This document shows, piece after piece, positions 43,331 to 53,013 of a stretch of 64,000 nt of DNA. A program made the translations under genes and the position numbers. The stretch comes from CAZSDU01 sp964429135 (GTDB lineage Bacteria; Bacteroidota; Bacteroidia; Bacteroidales; FEN-979). Under the pieces are notes generated by a model. The model was given only the letters and a program-made list of their open reading frames with translations, searched no databases and was not told where the DNA came from. Position 1 is the stretch's first letter. Each line of letters opens with the position of its first letter. The stretch lies in contig CAYSAU010000010.1 in the NCBI GenBank assembly GCA_964429135.1, positions 1 through 64,000 of the forward strand, in the 5' to 3' direction.

Positions 43331-45928
43331 ATGGTCTCTTTGACTTTAAATTCACGTAAAATTCAATATACCGGTGATGGAAACCGGACACTTTTATCGT
43401 TCTTACGCAACGATGAAGGAATCATTTCAGTCAAAGACGGTTGTTCCGGCCAGGCAGCTTGCGGAGCCTGCATGGTAGAGATCAACGGGAAGGCAAAGCT
43501 TTCATGTATACAGAAGATGAAATTCCTGGAGGGGGCAGAAATAATCACCATGGAAGGTATTCCTGAAAATATCCGGGATATTATTGCCAGGGCTTATGTT
43601 GAGAAAGGAGCTGTTCAATGCGGATTCTGTACACCGGGGCTGATCATGCGGACAAAAGTTTTATTTTCCGAAAACCCGAATCCTGACCGGGAACAAATTA
43701 AAAAAGCCATCAAACTCAACCTCTGCCGCTGTACCGGTTATGTAAAAATTCTTGATGCTATTGAAGAAGCCCTGAAAAAACTGAACCAGGATAATGAACA
43801 AGAATCTGAAACGCTGAATGCAGGAATAGGGCAAGCCCTAATCAAATATGAAGCCTATGAAACGGCCATTGGAAAACGTTTGTTTATCAATGATATGCAT
43901 TTTGACGGGATGTTATTTGCTTCACTTCGATTTAGCGATCATCCCAGAGCCAGGGTTTTAAGTATTGATACCTCCCTGGCAGAAAAAATGAATGGGGTTG
44001 AAAAGATTTTTCTGGCCAAAGATATCCCTGGTGACAGATATACCGGATTGATTTTCAACGATTGGCCATTGATGATTGCCGTGGGTGAAACAACTAATTA
44101 CATCGGCGATGTCATCGCCGGAGTTGTCGCCCGTTCCGAAACGATTGCCCGCCAGGCATCGGCCCTGATAAAGATAGATTACGAAATGCTTGAGCCGGTA
44201 TCAGATATCCACCAGGCGATTTTACCTGTATCTCCTGTGGTGCATCCGGGTAAATCCAACCTTCTGGAGAAATGTATTATTCGCCGGGGATCAGACATCT
44301 CAGAAATTTTCAGGGAATCAGCCTATGTTGCATCGGGTATTTATGAAACCCAACGGATTGAACATGCTTTTCTGGAAACGGAGGCAGGCATTGCACTGCC
44401 TGATGAGGATGGAATCCATCTGTATTCCCAAGGACAAGGTATCTATGTTGACCAGCGTCAGGTTGCTTCCCTTCTTGGATTGAATGAAAACCAGGTCAGG
44501 GTGACGCTGGTTCCCAGCGGGGGCGGTTTTGGCGGCCGTGAAGATATAACGGTGCAGGGACATGTCGCCCTCTTTGCATGGTTACTGAAAAAACCGGTCA
44601 AACTTCATCTTTCGCGGGAGGAATCCATTATCATGCATCCCAAGCGGCACCCAGTATGGATGGACATTATCCTAGCTTGTGATGAAAATGGAATGCTTAC
44701 CGGATTGAAATTGCTTGCCATTGGCGATACCGGGGCTTATGCTTCCGTGGGTACAAAGGTCATGGAAAGAGTGGCCGGTCATGCCAGCGGAGGATATCAT
44801 GTTCCTCATGTCGAGATAGAGTCGCTTACCGTTTATACCAATAATATTCCTTCCGGCGCCATGCGCGGTTTTGGTGCCAACCAGGCAGCTTTTGCCCTCG
44901 AAAGCTGCATTGATGAACTTTGTGAAAAGGGGAAATTTGATCGATGGAAGTTTCGCTACGACAATGCTCTGGATGAAGGGAAAATGACGGCTACCGGACA
45001 AATACTTGGGAAAGGAGTAGGGATTAAAGCCTGTCTGCTGGCTCTGAAAGATCAATTCTATGCTGCAAAATATTCAGGTATTGCCTGTGGAATCAAAAAC
45101 TCCGGTGTCGGAAACGGAATGACCGATTTCTGCGATGTGAAGATCCGTATTCTTGAAAATGGCCGGGTTTTAATTGAGCATGGCTGGACCGAAATGGGAC
45201 AAGGAGTTCAAAATATGGCCATACAGGTACTTCACCAGGAAACGGGTATCCCGGCTGACCTTATTGATGTTGAGGTTGATACAAAAGCTGAATTGCCGAC
45301 AGGAATGACCACTTCTTCCCGTGCAACGGCCTTGCTTGGGAATGCCATTATCGATGCTTCCATTGCCATTCGGGAAGATATGGATCAGTTTAGATCGTCC
45401 TGCAACGAATTTAAGGAGGAAGCAGTTCGGCAGATTCTTATACATCTTACCGGGAAAACCTATACCGGGAAATATTATTGCGACTGGACCACCAAACCCG
45501 GCGCTTCCGTGGACAAGATCATCACGCATTATTCCTACGGGTATGCCGCCCAGTTGGTTACCCTGAATGAGCAGGGAGAAATTGAAAAAGTTGTTGCTGC
45601 CCATGATGCCGGGAAAATCATGAATCCCATGTTGTTTGAAGGGCAGATCCAGGGTGCCGTACACATGGGACTTGGTTATGCCCTCACGGAAGATCTTTTC
45701 ATGAAGGATAGCCGTTTAGTTAGTACCCGTCTTCGTGATTGCGGAGTACTGAAAGCATCTGAAACGCCTGAAATCGAAGTCATCGGCATTGAGGAGCCTG
45801 ATCCTGTCGGACCTTATGGGGCAAAGGGCATTGGTGAAATCGGGCTGGTTCCCACGGCTGCGGCTGTGGCCAATGCCTTATACACTTTTGATGGGATCAG
45901 GAGAAAGAAATTACCCATGAAAAGATAG
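43331..45928 (+). CDS. xdhD: XdhD-type molybdenum hydroxylase (2Fe-2S and Mo domains fused, no FAD domain)
   Basis: The 865-residue protein joins two [2Fe-2S] domains (C-S-G-Q-A-A-C-G-A-C near 38-47; C-G-F-C and L-C-R-C-T-G-Y near 97-137) to a molybdopterin domain with G-G-G-F-G-G-R-E, M-R-G-F-G-A-N-Q and a C-terminal G-A-K-G-I-G-E-I-G containing the catalytic glutamate. This layout matches E. coli XdhD and the selenium-dependent xanthine dehydrogenase group. No FAD subunit gene (YgfM/XdhB type) is near, so electrons must go to another partner, perhaps YgfK or a subunit elsewhere. No in-frame TGA exists, so selenium, if used, would be a labile cofactor. Confidence 0.92.
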   Translation: MVSLTLNSRKIQYTGDGNRTLLSFLRNDEGIISVKDGCSGQAACGACMVEINGKAKLSCIQKMKFLEGAEIITMEGIPENIRDIIARAYVEKGAVQCGFCTPGLIMRTKVLFSENPNPDREQIKKAIKLNLCRCTGYVKILDAIEEALKKLNQDNEQESETLNAGIGQALIKYEAYETAIGKRLFINDMHFDGMLFASLRFSDHPRARVLSIDTSLAEKMNGVEKIFLAKDIPGDRYTGLIFNDWPLMIAVGETTNYIGDVIAGVVARSETIARQASALIKIDYEMLEPVSDIHQAILPVSPVVHPGKSNLLEKCIIRRGSDISEIFRESAYVASGIYETQRIEHAFLETEAGIALPDEDGIHLYSQGQGIYVDQRQVASLLGLNENQVRVTLVPSGGGFGGREDITVQGHVALFAWLLKKPVKLHLSREESIIMHPKRHPVWMDIILACDENGMLTGLKLLAIGDTGAYASVGTKVMERVAGHASGGYHVPHVEIESLTVYTNNIPSGAMRGFGANQAAFALESCIDELCEKGKFDRWKFRYDNALDEGKMTATGQILGKGVGIKACLLALKDQFYAAKYSGIACGIKNSGVGNGMTDFCDVKIRILENGRVLIEHGWTEMGQGVQNMAIQVLHQETGIPADLIDVEVDTKAELPTGMTTSSRATALLGNAIIDASIAIREDMDQFRSSCNEFKEEAVRQILIHLTGKTYTGKYYCDWTTKPGASVDKIITHYSYGYAAQLVTLNEQGEIEKVVAAHDAGKIMNPMLFEGQIQGAVHMGLGYALTEDLFMKDSRLVSTRLRDCGVLKASETPEIEVIGIEEPDPVGPYGAKGIGEIGLVPTAAAVANALYTFDGIRRKKLPMKR

Positions 45929-45947
45929 ATAACATTTTCCTGATCTC

Positions 45948-48900
45948 CTATCTTTCCAAGTTTGTATACAACTGATCAATTTCATCCTGCACCTTCATTG
46001 TACCGGAAATGGCAGTGGCAATTTTGCAATAGGTAGCCGGGTCGCTCATCTGTCGACCCTTGCGGTCTTTCAGGTATTTTTCAAGCACCTTGTAGCCCCC
46101 GATGTAATAATTCCACATTTCGGGTTCGATGCCTTCAAAATATTTTTTTGGATTGATAAAAACGCGATGGTTTCCTTCATCATAAACCGGCTTTTCAATA
46201 AGATCTTCTCCAAGTCCCCGGTACTTTATAATCGGATTGGTAAGCGCTTTGCTTTTGAGCAGGTGCAATTGGCTGAGTTCTTCGCCCAGTTTTGCCATTT
46301 GCAAAAACAGCGTATGATCTAAAGTAAACGGAATCCGCGGGAAATCTATCTTTAAAAATTCGGCATATTTCTCCCGGTAGGTGTTGCTGTATAATATCGC
46401 ATAACAGTAATACAATATCTGCTCAGGTGTTGGATTTTTACCGTATGCCTTTTCCAACATTTCAAAAACCATTGGTGCAATGTTGGGTTTCTTTCCATCT
46501 TTTCTGTACTCAGCTTCCGGCTCAAATAGCATCATGCTTTGGAGGCCACCTCTCTTTTTCTTTTCTTCGGGTTTGTAGAGATAGAGGGGAAAGAGATATG
46601 GATTTGCATTTGCAGTTTCAAGTACATGAAAATCAACAAGTGTATTTGAAATGAACGTATGTTGAATATGATCGATTCTAACTTGCTTATTTGTAACCAA
46701 CACAAGATTGCCTTTAAGCATGTGGTACATAAATTCTGGTCTTCCCCAGTCAATTGTGTTTTCAGAATAATATATTTCTCTTACATCAAATGGACGATAA
46801 AGTATTTTTTTAAAATACTGATCCCAGTGTGTATCTTGTGATAGTTTTTTCCGTGCTACAGGCATTTTCCAGCCACGAGTATCCTTAAGATTGAATGTCA
46901 ACCGTAAAAGGTCATCTTCGAATTTTAAATTTCTGAATTGCCGAATCCTTGCTTCGAGAGTTTCTTTATTAAAATCAATGGCAAAATTGTCCCTTGCAGT
47001 CACAATCCCAGTCACATTTACCGGAAAAATCTCATTCACCTTCATCCAGTCATTGTAATGCTCAATATCTTTTGTGTTTCGTTCGATAAAGAAATACCAG
47101 GGACTCACAGGTTTCAGAAGTTGGTATTCTTTCATTTTTAGTGCATGTGAGTTAAGCCATTTATATTTCTGTTCTCTTTCGCCGTATAGATCAGCATGGT
47201 AGATTTTACATCCTTTTGATTTTTCGTTTTTAATAAAAATTGCAATGGCAACACCTTGCTGTATATCAAATACGTTGACATCTTTGCTGCCATCCGGTGT
47301 GGTTTCTTTTTTCAGACTGTTGCCATGTAAATCGAGGATGTAGATTTCATTGAAAGTACTCATCAAACTTTGTCGCATTCCCCTGAAAGTGGGATTGTCA
47401 AGATAGCCGTGGTTGGTGATCATTCCGACAACTCCTTTACCCGCCTTGTGTATTTTCCACTGGGCGAAACGAAGAAACTTAACATAATCATCCTGCAACC
47501 ATAGTTTTTTCTCCTGAAGTTTTGTTCCGTCCATTTCATAATAACTCTGGGCACCGTCGATATTGGTTTTCAGGAGTTTTTCGGTCCATTTGTTGATGTT
47601 GGCAGATATGCCGCTGTAGGGCGGGTTTCCCATGATTACCAGGACGGGATTTTCTTTTTTAATCTTCCCGGCTTCATGGCTTTCCTCGCTCAGGCTTTCC
47701 AGTCCCGGGATTAGTGTCTGGCTGAGGTCTTCCATGTCGAGGGTGTTGGTGAGATAGAGTTTGAAACGCTCATAGTTAGTCATGGTATAGCCCAGTTCTT
47801 CCAGCAGGAAACTCATCTTGATATGCCCGATGGCATAAGGGGCCATCATCAGCTCAAAGGCATAAAAATCCCTGAGGATGTGCTCGCTGATCAGCTTCTT
47901 TACACCACCCTCGCCATACTTACCAGCATATTCCTTTACCGCCAGTTTGATCGCTTCAGCGGGGAAAGTGAGCGTTCCCCCGGCAGGATCCAGCAGGGTA
48001 ACCTCTTTGCTGGCGAGGCCGTCATCAAGATTGAAATGGGTTTTCAAAATTTCATGAACGCTGCGTACGATGTAGCGCACCACCGGTTCGGGTGTGTAAT
48101 AAACGCCACGTTTTTCGCGGGTTGCCGGGTCGTATTCGCTCAAAAAGGTTTCATAAAAATGCATGATCGGGTCTTCTCCCTTGCCAGCCTTGTAGTATTG
48201 TTGCAATATATTTTTAACATCGGCAGCATTCAGCACTTCAGCGATGTCGTCGACCATCACCTCCATGTTTGCAGGCAGATCGCCCTGGGAAACAAACCGG
48301 AAGACATTCCGGAGAATCCCGATTGTTTTAGGAATTAAATCATAAGCAAGTTTCCGGTTAAAACCGTCGGAACTTCTGGTTCGTGCGGCAAACAGGCCGT
48401 AGGTGATGGTTTGCGAAAACAAGTCGGCAAAATCCTTTTCAGTGAGATGAGAGATCAGGAATTTTTTGAAGGTTTCATAAAAGCCATAGAGTTCACCTTT
48501 GCCTTTTTCCTGTTGTTCCAGTTCGACGGAGATCACCTCATCACGTAAAAAGCGGGTCCGTAGTGCCAGTTCCCTGGCCAGTTGTTCGGCTGTGGTAACC
48601 TTTGGTAGCGAGAATGAAAAGAACTTTGAAAGCAGCGCTTTGAATTTTTCTTCATTTTCAATGGGAGGCGGAATTCCTTTCTTCGCAAGAGCAGAGCGGG
48701 CGATAAAGGTTTTATCAATCAGTATGCCTGAGCGGTAAAGACGGAATTCGTAAAAATCAGTGAGGATTACATTCGGGAAAGTTTTTAAATAGCGCTTCAG
48801 TTGTTGCGAATCTTCAATCAGGTTCAGGTTTTCGCCTGGTTTCTTTGCCTCGATATACCCGACAATGTTTTCTTTTCCGTCCCAAACCCTGAAGTCGGGA

Positions 48901-49067
48901 TTACCGGCCTCTGTTTTCTTTGGCAGGGTGGTGATTTGCGTTTTGTTCTTGCCGATACTCAAGGCATAATCAAACAGAAAATTGGAAAAGTGTGGGTAAT
49001 AACTTTCTTCCCTGGCATCTCCCCGGGTAGTCGTTTTTATGATATAATCCAGGTAATCTTTAATCAT
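45948..49067 (-). CDS. Single-chain type IIG-like restriction-modification enzyme
   Basis: The 1,039-residue protein starts with a PD-(D/E)xK nuclease domain (P57-D58 and E73-A-K75), followed by a helical linker and an N6-adenine methyltransferase domain: motif X R-G-V-Y-Y-T-P near 320, motif I D-P-A-G-G-T-L-T-F at 360-368 (a Leu in place of the usual third Gly), motif IV N-P-P-Y at 481-484. The last 400 residues are a likely target recognition domain. No helicase is present, so it is type IIG rather than type ISP. It cuts and methylates DNA at its own site. It stands alone and on the opposite strand inside the purine degradation genes, which suggests insertion by transfer. Confidence 0.88.
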   Translation of the reverse strand: MIKDYLDYIIKTTTRGDAREESYYPHFSNFLFDYALSIGKNKTQITTLPKKTEAGNPDFRVWDGKENIVGYIEAKKPGENLNLIEDSQQLKRYLKTFPNVILTDFYEFRLYRSGILIDKTFIARSALAKKGIPPPIENEEKFKALLSKFFSFSLPKVTTAEQLARELALRTRFLRDEVISVELEQQEKGKGELYGFYETFKKFLISHLTEKDFADLFSQTITYGLFAARTRSSDGFNRKLAYDLIPKTIGILRNVFRFVSQGDLPANMEVMVDDIAEVLNAADVKNILQQYYKAGKGEDPIMHFYETFLSEYDPATREKRGVYYTPEPVVRYIVRSVHEILKTHFNLDDGLASKEVTLLDPAGGTLTFPAEAIKLAVKEYAGKYGEGGVKKLISEHILRDFYAFELMMAPYAIGHIKMSFLLEELGYTMTNYERFKLYLTNTLDMEDLSQTLIPGLESLSEESHEAGKIKKENPVLVIMGNPPYSGISANINKWTEKLLKTNIDGAQSYYEMDGTKLQEKKLWLQDDYVKFLRFAQWKIHKAGKGVVGMITNHGYLDNPTFRGMRQSLMSTFNEIYILDLHGNSLKKETTPDGSKDVNVFDIQQGVAIAIFIKNEKSKGCKIYHADLYGEREQKYKWLNSHALKMKEYQLLKPVSPWYFFIERNTKDIEHYNDWMKVNEIFPVNVTGIVTARDNFAIDFNKETLEARIRQFRNLKFEDDLLRLTFNLKDTRGWKMPVARKKLSQDTHWDQYFKKILYRPFDVREIYYSENTIDWGRPEFMYHMLKGNLVLVTNKQVRIDHIQHTFISNTLVDFHVLETANANPYLFPLYLYKPEEKKKRGGLQSMMLFEPEAEYRKDGKKPNIAPMVFEMLEKAYGKNPTPEQILYYCYAILYSNTYREKYAEFLKIDFPRIPFTLDHTLFLQMAKLGEELSQLHLLKSKALTNPIIKYRGLGEDLIEKPVYDEGNHRVFINPKKYFEGIEPEMWNYYIGGYKVLEKYLKDRKGRQMSDPATYCKIATAISGTMKVQDEIDQLYTNLER

Positions 49068-49125
49068 CCTTGATTATTTTTTCATCAAAGTCACCAATGC
49101 AAGTTACCAAATTAAATCTTCTCCT

Positions 49126-49133
49126 TACTTTTG
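49126..49133 (+). promoter_or_regulatory. -7 promoter element of ssnA
   Basis: TACTTTTG matches TAnnTTTG and ends 15 bp before the ATG at 49149. It overlaps an in-frame TTG at 49131, which therefore cannot be the start. ssnA thus has its own promoter after the inserted restriction gene. Confidence 0.6.
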
Positions 49134-49148
49134 AATAGAATTAATTTT

Positions 49149-50459
49149 ATGGTACTTTTAAAAAACGGCATATTTATCGACTGGCAGACCTTGGCATTCC
49201 GGCAGAAGGATATCCTCGCAGAACCCAATCCCCTCACTCCCGACTTCGCTCCCGGACAAAATCCCCTCTCCCCCGACCCCTCTCCCGGAGGGAGAGGGGA
49301 GCGTAACGAAACCGTTATTCATACCCTCGATTGCCGCGGTAAATACATTACCAAATCCTTTGCCAACGGGCATCACCATGTGTATTCCGCATTGGCCAGG
49401 GGGATGAATGCTTCGAAGAAGAATCCTGAAAATTTCCAGGAGATATTACAATATATCTGGTGGACGCTCGACAAATCACTGGATCGAGAAATGATCCGCG
49501 CCAGCGCGCTGGTCACAGCCATAGCCTGCGCCAAAAACGGGGTCACCTTTGTTATCGATCATCATGCTTCCCCCTTCGCCATCGATGGCAGTCTTGAAAT
49601 TATCGCTGAAGCTTTTGAAGAAGTGGGGGTGAATCATCTCCTATGTTATGAGATCTCGGATCGTGACGGGCTGAAAATAGCTGAAAAGGGATTGAATGAA
49701 ACGGCTGCATACCTTTCAAAAAGACAGGGACTGGTTGGATTGCATGCCTCCTTTACCGTCGGAGATAAAACACTGAAACAGGCAGTTGACCTGGCTGGTA
49801 AAACAAATTCAGGCATTCATATCCATGTAGCCGAAGATCTGTCGGATGAGAAACATTGTGAACAGCATTATCAGAAAAGGGTGATCGAACGGCTTTCCGA
49901 TGCTGGAGTGCTGCAGTTCCCGAAATCAATCCTCGGTCACTGCATACATCTCAATGACAGGGAAAGAAGCCTGGTTTCTGATTCTCCTTCCTGGGTTGTG
50001 GAGAATATGGAAAGCAATCTGAACAATGCTGTCGGCTTTTTTAATTCAGAAGGCCTTGGTTCAAGGATTATGCTGGGAACAGATGGTATGCATAGTGATA
50101 TGCTGCGGAGTGCAAAGGCGGCTTTTTTTGCCGGACATCTTTATGATACCATCGATTATGCCGGGACATACCGGCGCTTCAGGAACGTTCATCATTACCT
50201 TGACCGGAACGGATTTTCAGGTGACGGGGAAAACAATCTTGTGGTTCTGGATTATGATACACCCACACCCCTGACCCAAAATAATTTTCCCGGGCATTTT
50301 CTTTTCGGATTGGAGGCTAAACATGTCAAACATGTGATCTCAAACGGGAAACTGATTGTGGAAGATGGGAAAATGATGACAGTGGATGAAGATAAAATCC
50401 TGTATGAATCCCGGCTGCAGGCAAGCCGTCTCTGGGAAGCCATGAAACAAATTTCCTGA
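49149..50459 (+). CDS. ssnA: SsnA-type aminohydrolase (amidohydrolase superfamily)
   Basis: The 436-residue protein is an amidohydrolase of the ATZ/TRZ/SsnA class. The metal motif appears as N-G-H-H-H-V-Y-S-A (usual H-x-H), with I-H-I-H-V-A-E, G-H-C-I-H-L and L-G-T-D-G-M-H-S-D as later metal and catalytic segments. SsnA is one of the genes required for anaerobic urate breakdown and presumably deaminates or opens a ring intermediate. Residues about 27-53 (N-P-L-T-P-D and P-L-S-P-D-P-S-P-G-G-R-G-E) do not belong to the family: they are the translation of a palindromic repeat inserted in frame between the N-terminal strands and the barrel. hyuA follows 9 bp later. Confidence 0.92.
   Translation: MVLLKNGIFIDWQTLAFRQKDILAEPNPLTPDFAPGQNPLSPDPSPGGRGERNETVIHTLDCRGKYITKSFANGHHHVYSALARGMNASKKNPENFQEILQYIWWTLDKSLDREMIRASALVTAIACAKNGVTFVIDHHASPFAIDGSLEIIAEAFEEVGVNHLLCYEISDRDGLKIAEKGLNETAAYLSKRQGLVGLHASFTVGDKTLKQAVDLAGKTNSGIHIHVAEDLSDEKHCEQHYQKRVIERLSDAGVLQFPKSILGHCIHLNDRERSLVSDSPSWVVENMESNLNNAVGFFNSEGLGSRIMLGTDGMHSDMLRSAKAAFFAGHLYDTIDYAGTYRRFRNVHHYLDRNGFSGDGENNLVVLDYDTPTPLTQNNFPGHFLFGLEAKHVKHVISNGKLIVEDGKMMTVDEDKILYESRLQASRLWEAMKQIS
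49277..49299 (+). repeat. REP-like palindrome inserted in frame in ssnA
   Basis: CCCCTCTCCC and GGGAGAGGGG form a perfect 10-bp stem with loop GGA. With a degenerate preceding unit (CCCTCACTCCCGACTTCGC and CCCGG), the extra segment spans about 49224-49306. Repeats translated as P-L-S-P-D-P-S-P are known from several bacterial phyla. Confidence 0.85.
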
Positions 50460-50468
50460 AACAGAAAA

Positions 50469-51806
50469 ATGAGACCTATCCTGATCCGGAACGGCAGCAT
50501 TATCAACGGAAATGAACAGATCCGTGCAGATGTTTTATTGGAAAAAGGTCAGGTCTCTGCCATGGGGAATATCAATTTAGAAAAGGTCAGGGATGCTGAA
50601 GAGATCGATGCCCGGGGGAAATTTATCCTGCCCGGAGGTATTGATCCCCATGTTCACCTTGCTTTACCCACTCCTGCAGGAAATTCCTCCGATGATTTCA
50701 TTTCAGGTAGCAAAGCGGCCTTGGCCGGAGGAACCACCACGATGATCGATTTTGTTACTCCCCATCGCGGACAATCACTGAAGGAAGCCTACCGCCTGCG
50801 TAAAGCCGAAACGGCAGCCAGTCATATCAACTGCGGGCTTCATCAGGGCATCAGTGAATGGAATACTGCGATTGCCAGAGAGGTTATCCCTATGATTGAA
50901 AAGGAAGGAGTCAGGTCTTTCAAGGCTTACCTGGCTTATCGCGAATCCATCGGGATAGGGTATGATGAACTGGAAGAACTGATGCGGATTGCCGGATCGG
51001 CAGGCGCACTGGTGATGGTACATTGTGAAGACGGAGAAATGGTGAGCCATTTGCAACAATCTTTTCTTAAAGAAGGTAAGACAAGACCGGCATTTCATGC
51101 AAGCTCCAGGCCACCGGAAGCAGAAATCAGTGCAATAGAACGTGTGATTGAACTATCCGGAAGAACCGGATGTAAAACTTATATTGTTCATATTTCTACC
51201 CGGAAGGGAGCTGAAATAGTGGGTACAGCTAAAAAAGTGGGTGTCAGGGTTTACGGAGAAACCTGTCCTCAATATCTTCTCCTGGATGATTCGGTATATA
51301 GCCCTGACAGAAGTGATGCAGATGTTTTACCCTATATAATTTCCCCGCCTATCCGTGGAAAGAAAGAACAACAAGGACTCTGGGAAGCGCTTGCGGATGG
51401 ATTTATCGATGTGGTTTCCACCGATCATTGTCCGTTCAATCTTCACGGACAAAAAGATCTTGGGATGAATAATTTCACCAGGATTCCAAACGGAGCCGGA
51501 GGGATAGAACACCGTTTAAGCTTGATATATACTTATGGTGTTCTTTCTGGCAGGATCAGCCTGAACCGTTTCGTGGAGCTGGTTTCAGCCAATCCTGCTG
51601 AAATTTTCGGGATGGGGCTGACCAAAGGCAGAATTAAACCGGGATATGATGCCGATATCCTGATCTGGGATCCGGATTTTTCCGGTATCATTTCGGTAAA
51701 GAATCATATTCAGCATTGCGATTCAGAGATCTACGAAGGCTTTAAGGTTAAGGGACGGGCTGAAAAGGTTATTCTTGATGGTGAAATCGTAGACAGTAAA
51801 TCGTAA
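50469..51806 (+). CDS. hyuA: Dihydropyrimidinase/hydantoinase-like amidohydrolase
   Basis: The 445-residue protein has the cyclic-amidohydrolase metal motifs: G-I-D-P-H-V-H-L, the lysine expected to be carboxylated in R-S-F-K-A-Y-L-A-Y, M-V-H-C-E-D, Y-I-V-H-I-S-T and S-T-D-H-C-P-F. It fits the HyuA (YgeZ) type encoded in purine degradation clusters, which opens a cyclic ureide or hydantoin-like intermediate. The gene starts 9 bp after ssnA and ends 8 bp from ygeW, with which it converges. Confidence 0.92.
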   Translation: MRPILIRNGSIINGNEQIRADVLLEKGQVSAMGNINLEKVRDAEEIDARGKFILPGGIDPHVHLALPTPAGNSSDDFISGSKAALAGGTTTMIDFVTPHRGQSLKEAYRLRKAETAASHINCGLHQGISEWNTAIAREVIPMIEKEGVRSFKAYLAYRESIGIGYDELEELMRIAGSAGALVMVHCEDGEMVSHLQQSFLKEGKTRPAFHASSRPPEAEISAIERVIELSGRTGCKTYIVHISTRKGAEIVGTAKKVGVRVYGETCPQYLLLDDSVYSPDRSDADVLPYIISPPIRGKKEQQGLWEALADGFIDVVSTDHCPFNLHGQKDLGMNNFTRIPNGAGGIEHRLSLIYTYGVLSGRISLNRFVELVSANPAEIFGMGLTKGRIKPGYDADILIWDPDFSGIISVKNHIQHCDSEIYEGFKVKGRAEKVILDGEIVDSKS

Positions 51807-51814
51807 TTCTGAGA

Positions 51815-53005
51815 TCACAACACCCTGTTTCTTCCCCGATGCTCCATATTTCTGAGTACACCGGCGGGGTTTTCAAAACGGTTGGTCAGCATCATAGAGG
51901 CGATGATATAGGGCTTAAAGCCTGCCTGTTTATACAAAGGAATGCGGTAGCGCTCAAAAACAGAAGCCGAAACTTCACCTTCTGCACACGAAACGCTGGA
52001 AATATCAGCTGGCAGGCAATGCATGTATAAAGCTTTTCCCTCTTTGGTCAGTTTCATTTTTTCCTCGGTGCATTCCCATTCTTTAAACCGGGCGTTGTTG
52101 GCAAGGCAGGCTTTCTCGAGATCCTTCAGGCCGGCATAATCATTTTTATGGAGCAAATCCATCCGCTGCTGCATGACATGATAAGGCGCCCAGCTTTTTG
52201 GATACACGATATCAGCATTTTTAAAGGCATCATCCATTGAGTTAACCACCCGGAAGCTTCCTCCGCTTTCTTTTGCTTGTTTGCCGGCCAGTTCAACCAC
52301 TTCAGGGATCAGTCCGTAGCCTTCGGGGTAAGCCAGGTCTACTTCCATGCCCATGCGGGTCATCAGTCCGATAATGCCCTGGGGGACAGATAGCGGCTTG
52401 CCGTAGCTGGGAGAATACGCCCAGGTCATAGCGATCTTTTTACCTTTCAGGTTTTCCAGTGAACCGAACACGGTTTTCAAGTGAAGCAGGTCGGCCATGG
52501 ATTGTGTGGGATGGTCAATATCGCATTGAAGATTGATGATGCCTGGTCGCTGAGGCAGAACACCGTTGGTATAAGCTTCATCAAGGGCTGCTCCGACTTC
52601 ACGCATGTAAGCATTTCCGGCACCCAGGAACATATCGTCGCGGATGCCGATGATATCGCTCAGGAATGAAATCATGGCGGATGTTTCCCTTACAGTTTCT
52701 CCATGTGCGATCTGGGATTTCCCCTCATCAAGATCCTGGATGGCAAGGCCCAGAAGGTTGGCTGCAGAAGCAAAGGAAAACCTGGTCCGGGTTGAATTAT
52801 CGCGAAACTGGGAAATAGCCAGCCCGGAATCGAAACAGCGTACCGAAATGTTCCGGTCGCGCAGATATTTTAAAATTTCTGCCACAATAAGCACGGTTTC
52901 CAGTTCTTCCTGTGATTTCTCCCAGCTCAGTAAAAAATCCTTTTGAAACAGACTTGAAGCCTTCTCCTCAGTCTTACCTATAAACTCCTTTAAAATCCTA
53001 TCCAT
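51815..53005 (-). CDS. ygeW: Knotted carbamoyltransferase YgeW
   Basis: The 396-residue protein has carbamoyl-phosphate motif S-T-R-T-R (in D-N-S-T-R-T-R-F-S-F), D-H-P-T-Q-S-M-A-D and H-C-L-P-A-D near the C-terminus. The extra segments and length match the YgeW group of knotted carbamoyltransferases rather than OTC or ATC. In the purine pathway it would transfer a carbamoyl group from a ring fragment to phosphate, yielding carbamoyl phosphate and so ATP. ygeY precedes it on the same strand (16-bp gap), so the two are one operon. Confidence 0.94.
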   Translation of the reverse strand: MDRILKEFIGKTEEKASSLFQKDFLLSWEKSQEELETVLIVAEILKYLRDRNISVRCFDSGLAISQFRDNSTRTRFSFASAANLLGLAIQDLDEGKSQIAHGETVRETSAMISFLSDIIGIRDDMFLGAGNAYMREVGAALDEAYTNGVLPQRPGIINLQCDIDHPTQSMADLLHLKTVFGSLENLKGKKIAMTWAYSPSYGKPLSVPQGIIGLMTRMGMEVDLAYPEGYGLIPEVVELAGKQAKESGGSFRVVNSMDDAFKNADIVYPKSWAPYHVMQQRMDLLHKNDYAGLKDLEKACLANNARFKEWECTEEKMKLTKEGKALYMHCLPADISSVSCAEGEVSASVFERYRIPLYKQAGFKPYIIASMMLTNRFENPAGVLRNMEHRGRNRVL

Positions 53006-53013
53006 AATAAATG

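Noticed and set aside
43331..45928. Selenocysteine insertion in the purine island
   Set aside because: The XdhD-type, YgfK and YgeY frames have no in-frame TGA, and no sel genes or SECIS-like hairpin were seen; any selenium use would be as a labile cofactor.
49131..49148. TTG start at 49131 for ssnA
   Set aside because: It overlaps the TACTTTTG promoter element; the ATG at 49149 is in frame and fits the family start.
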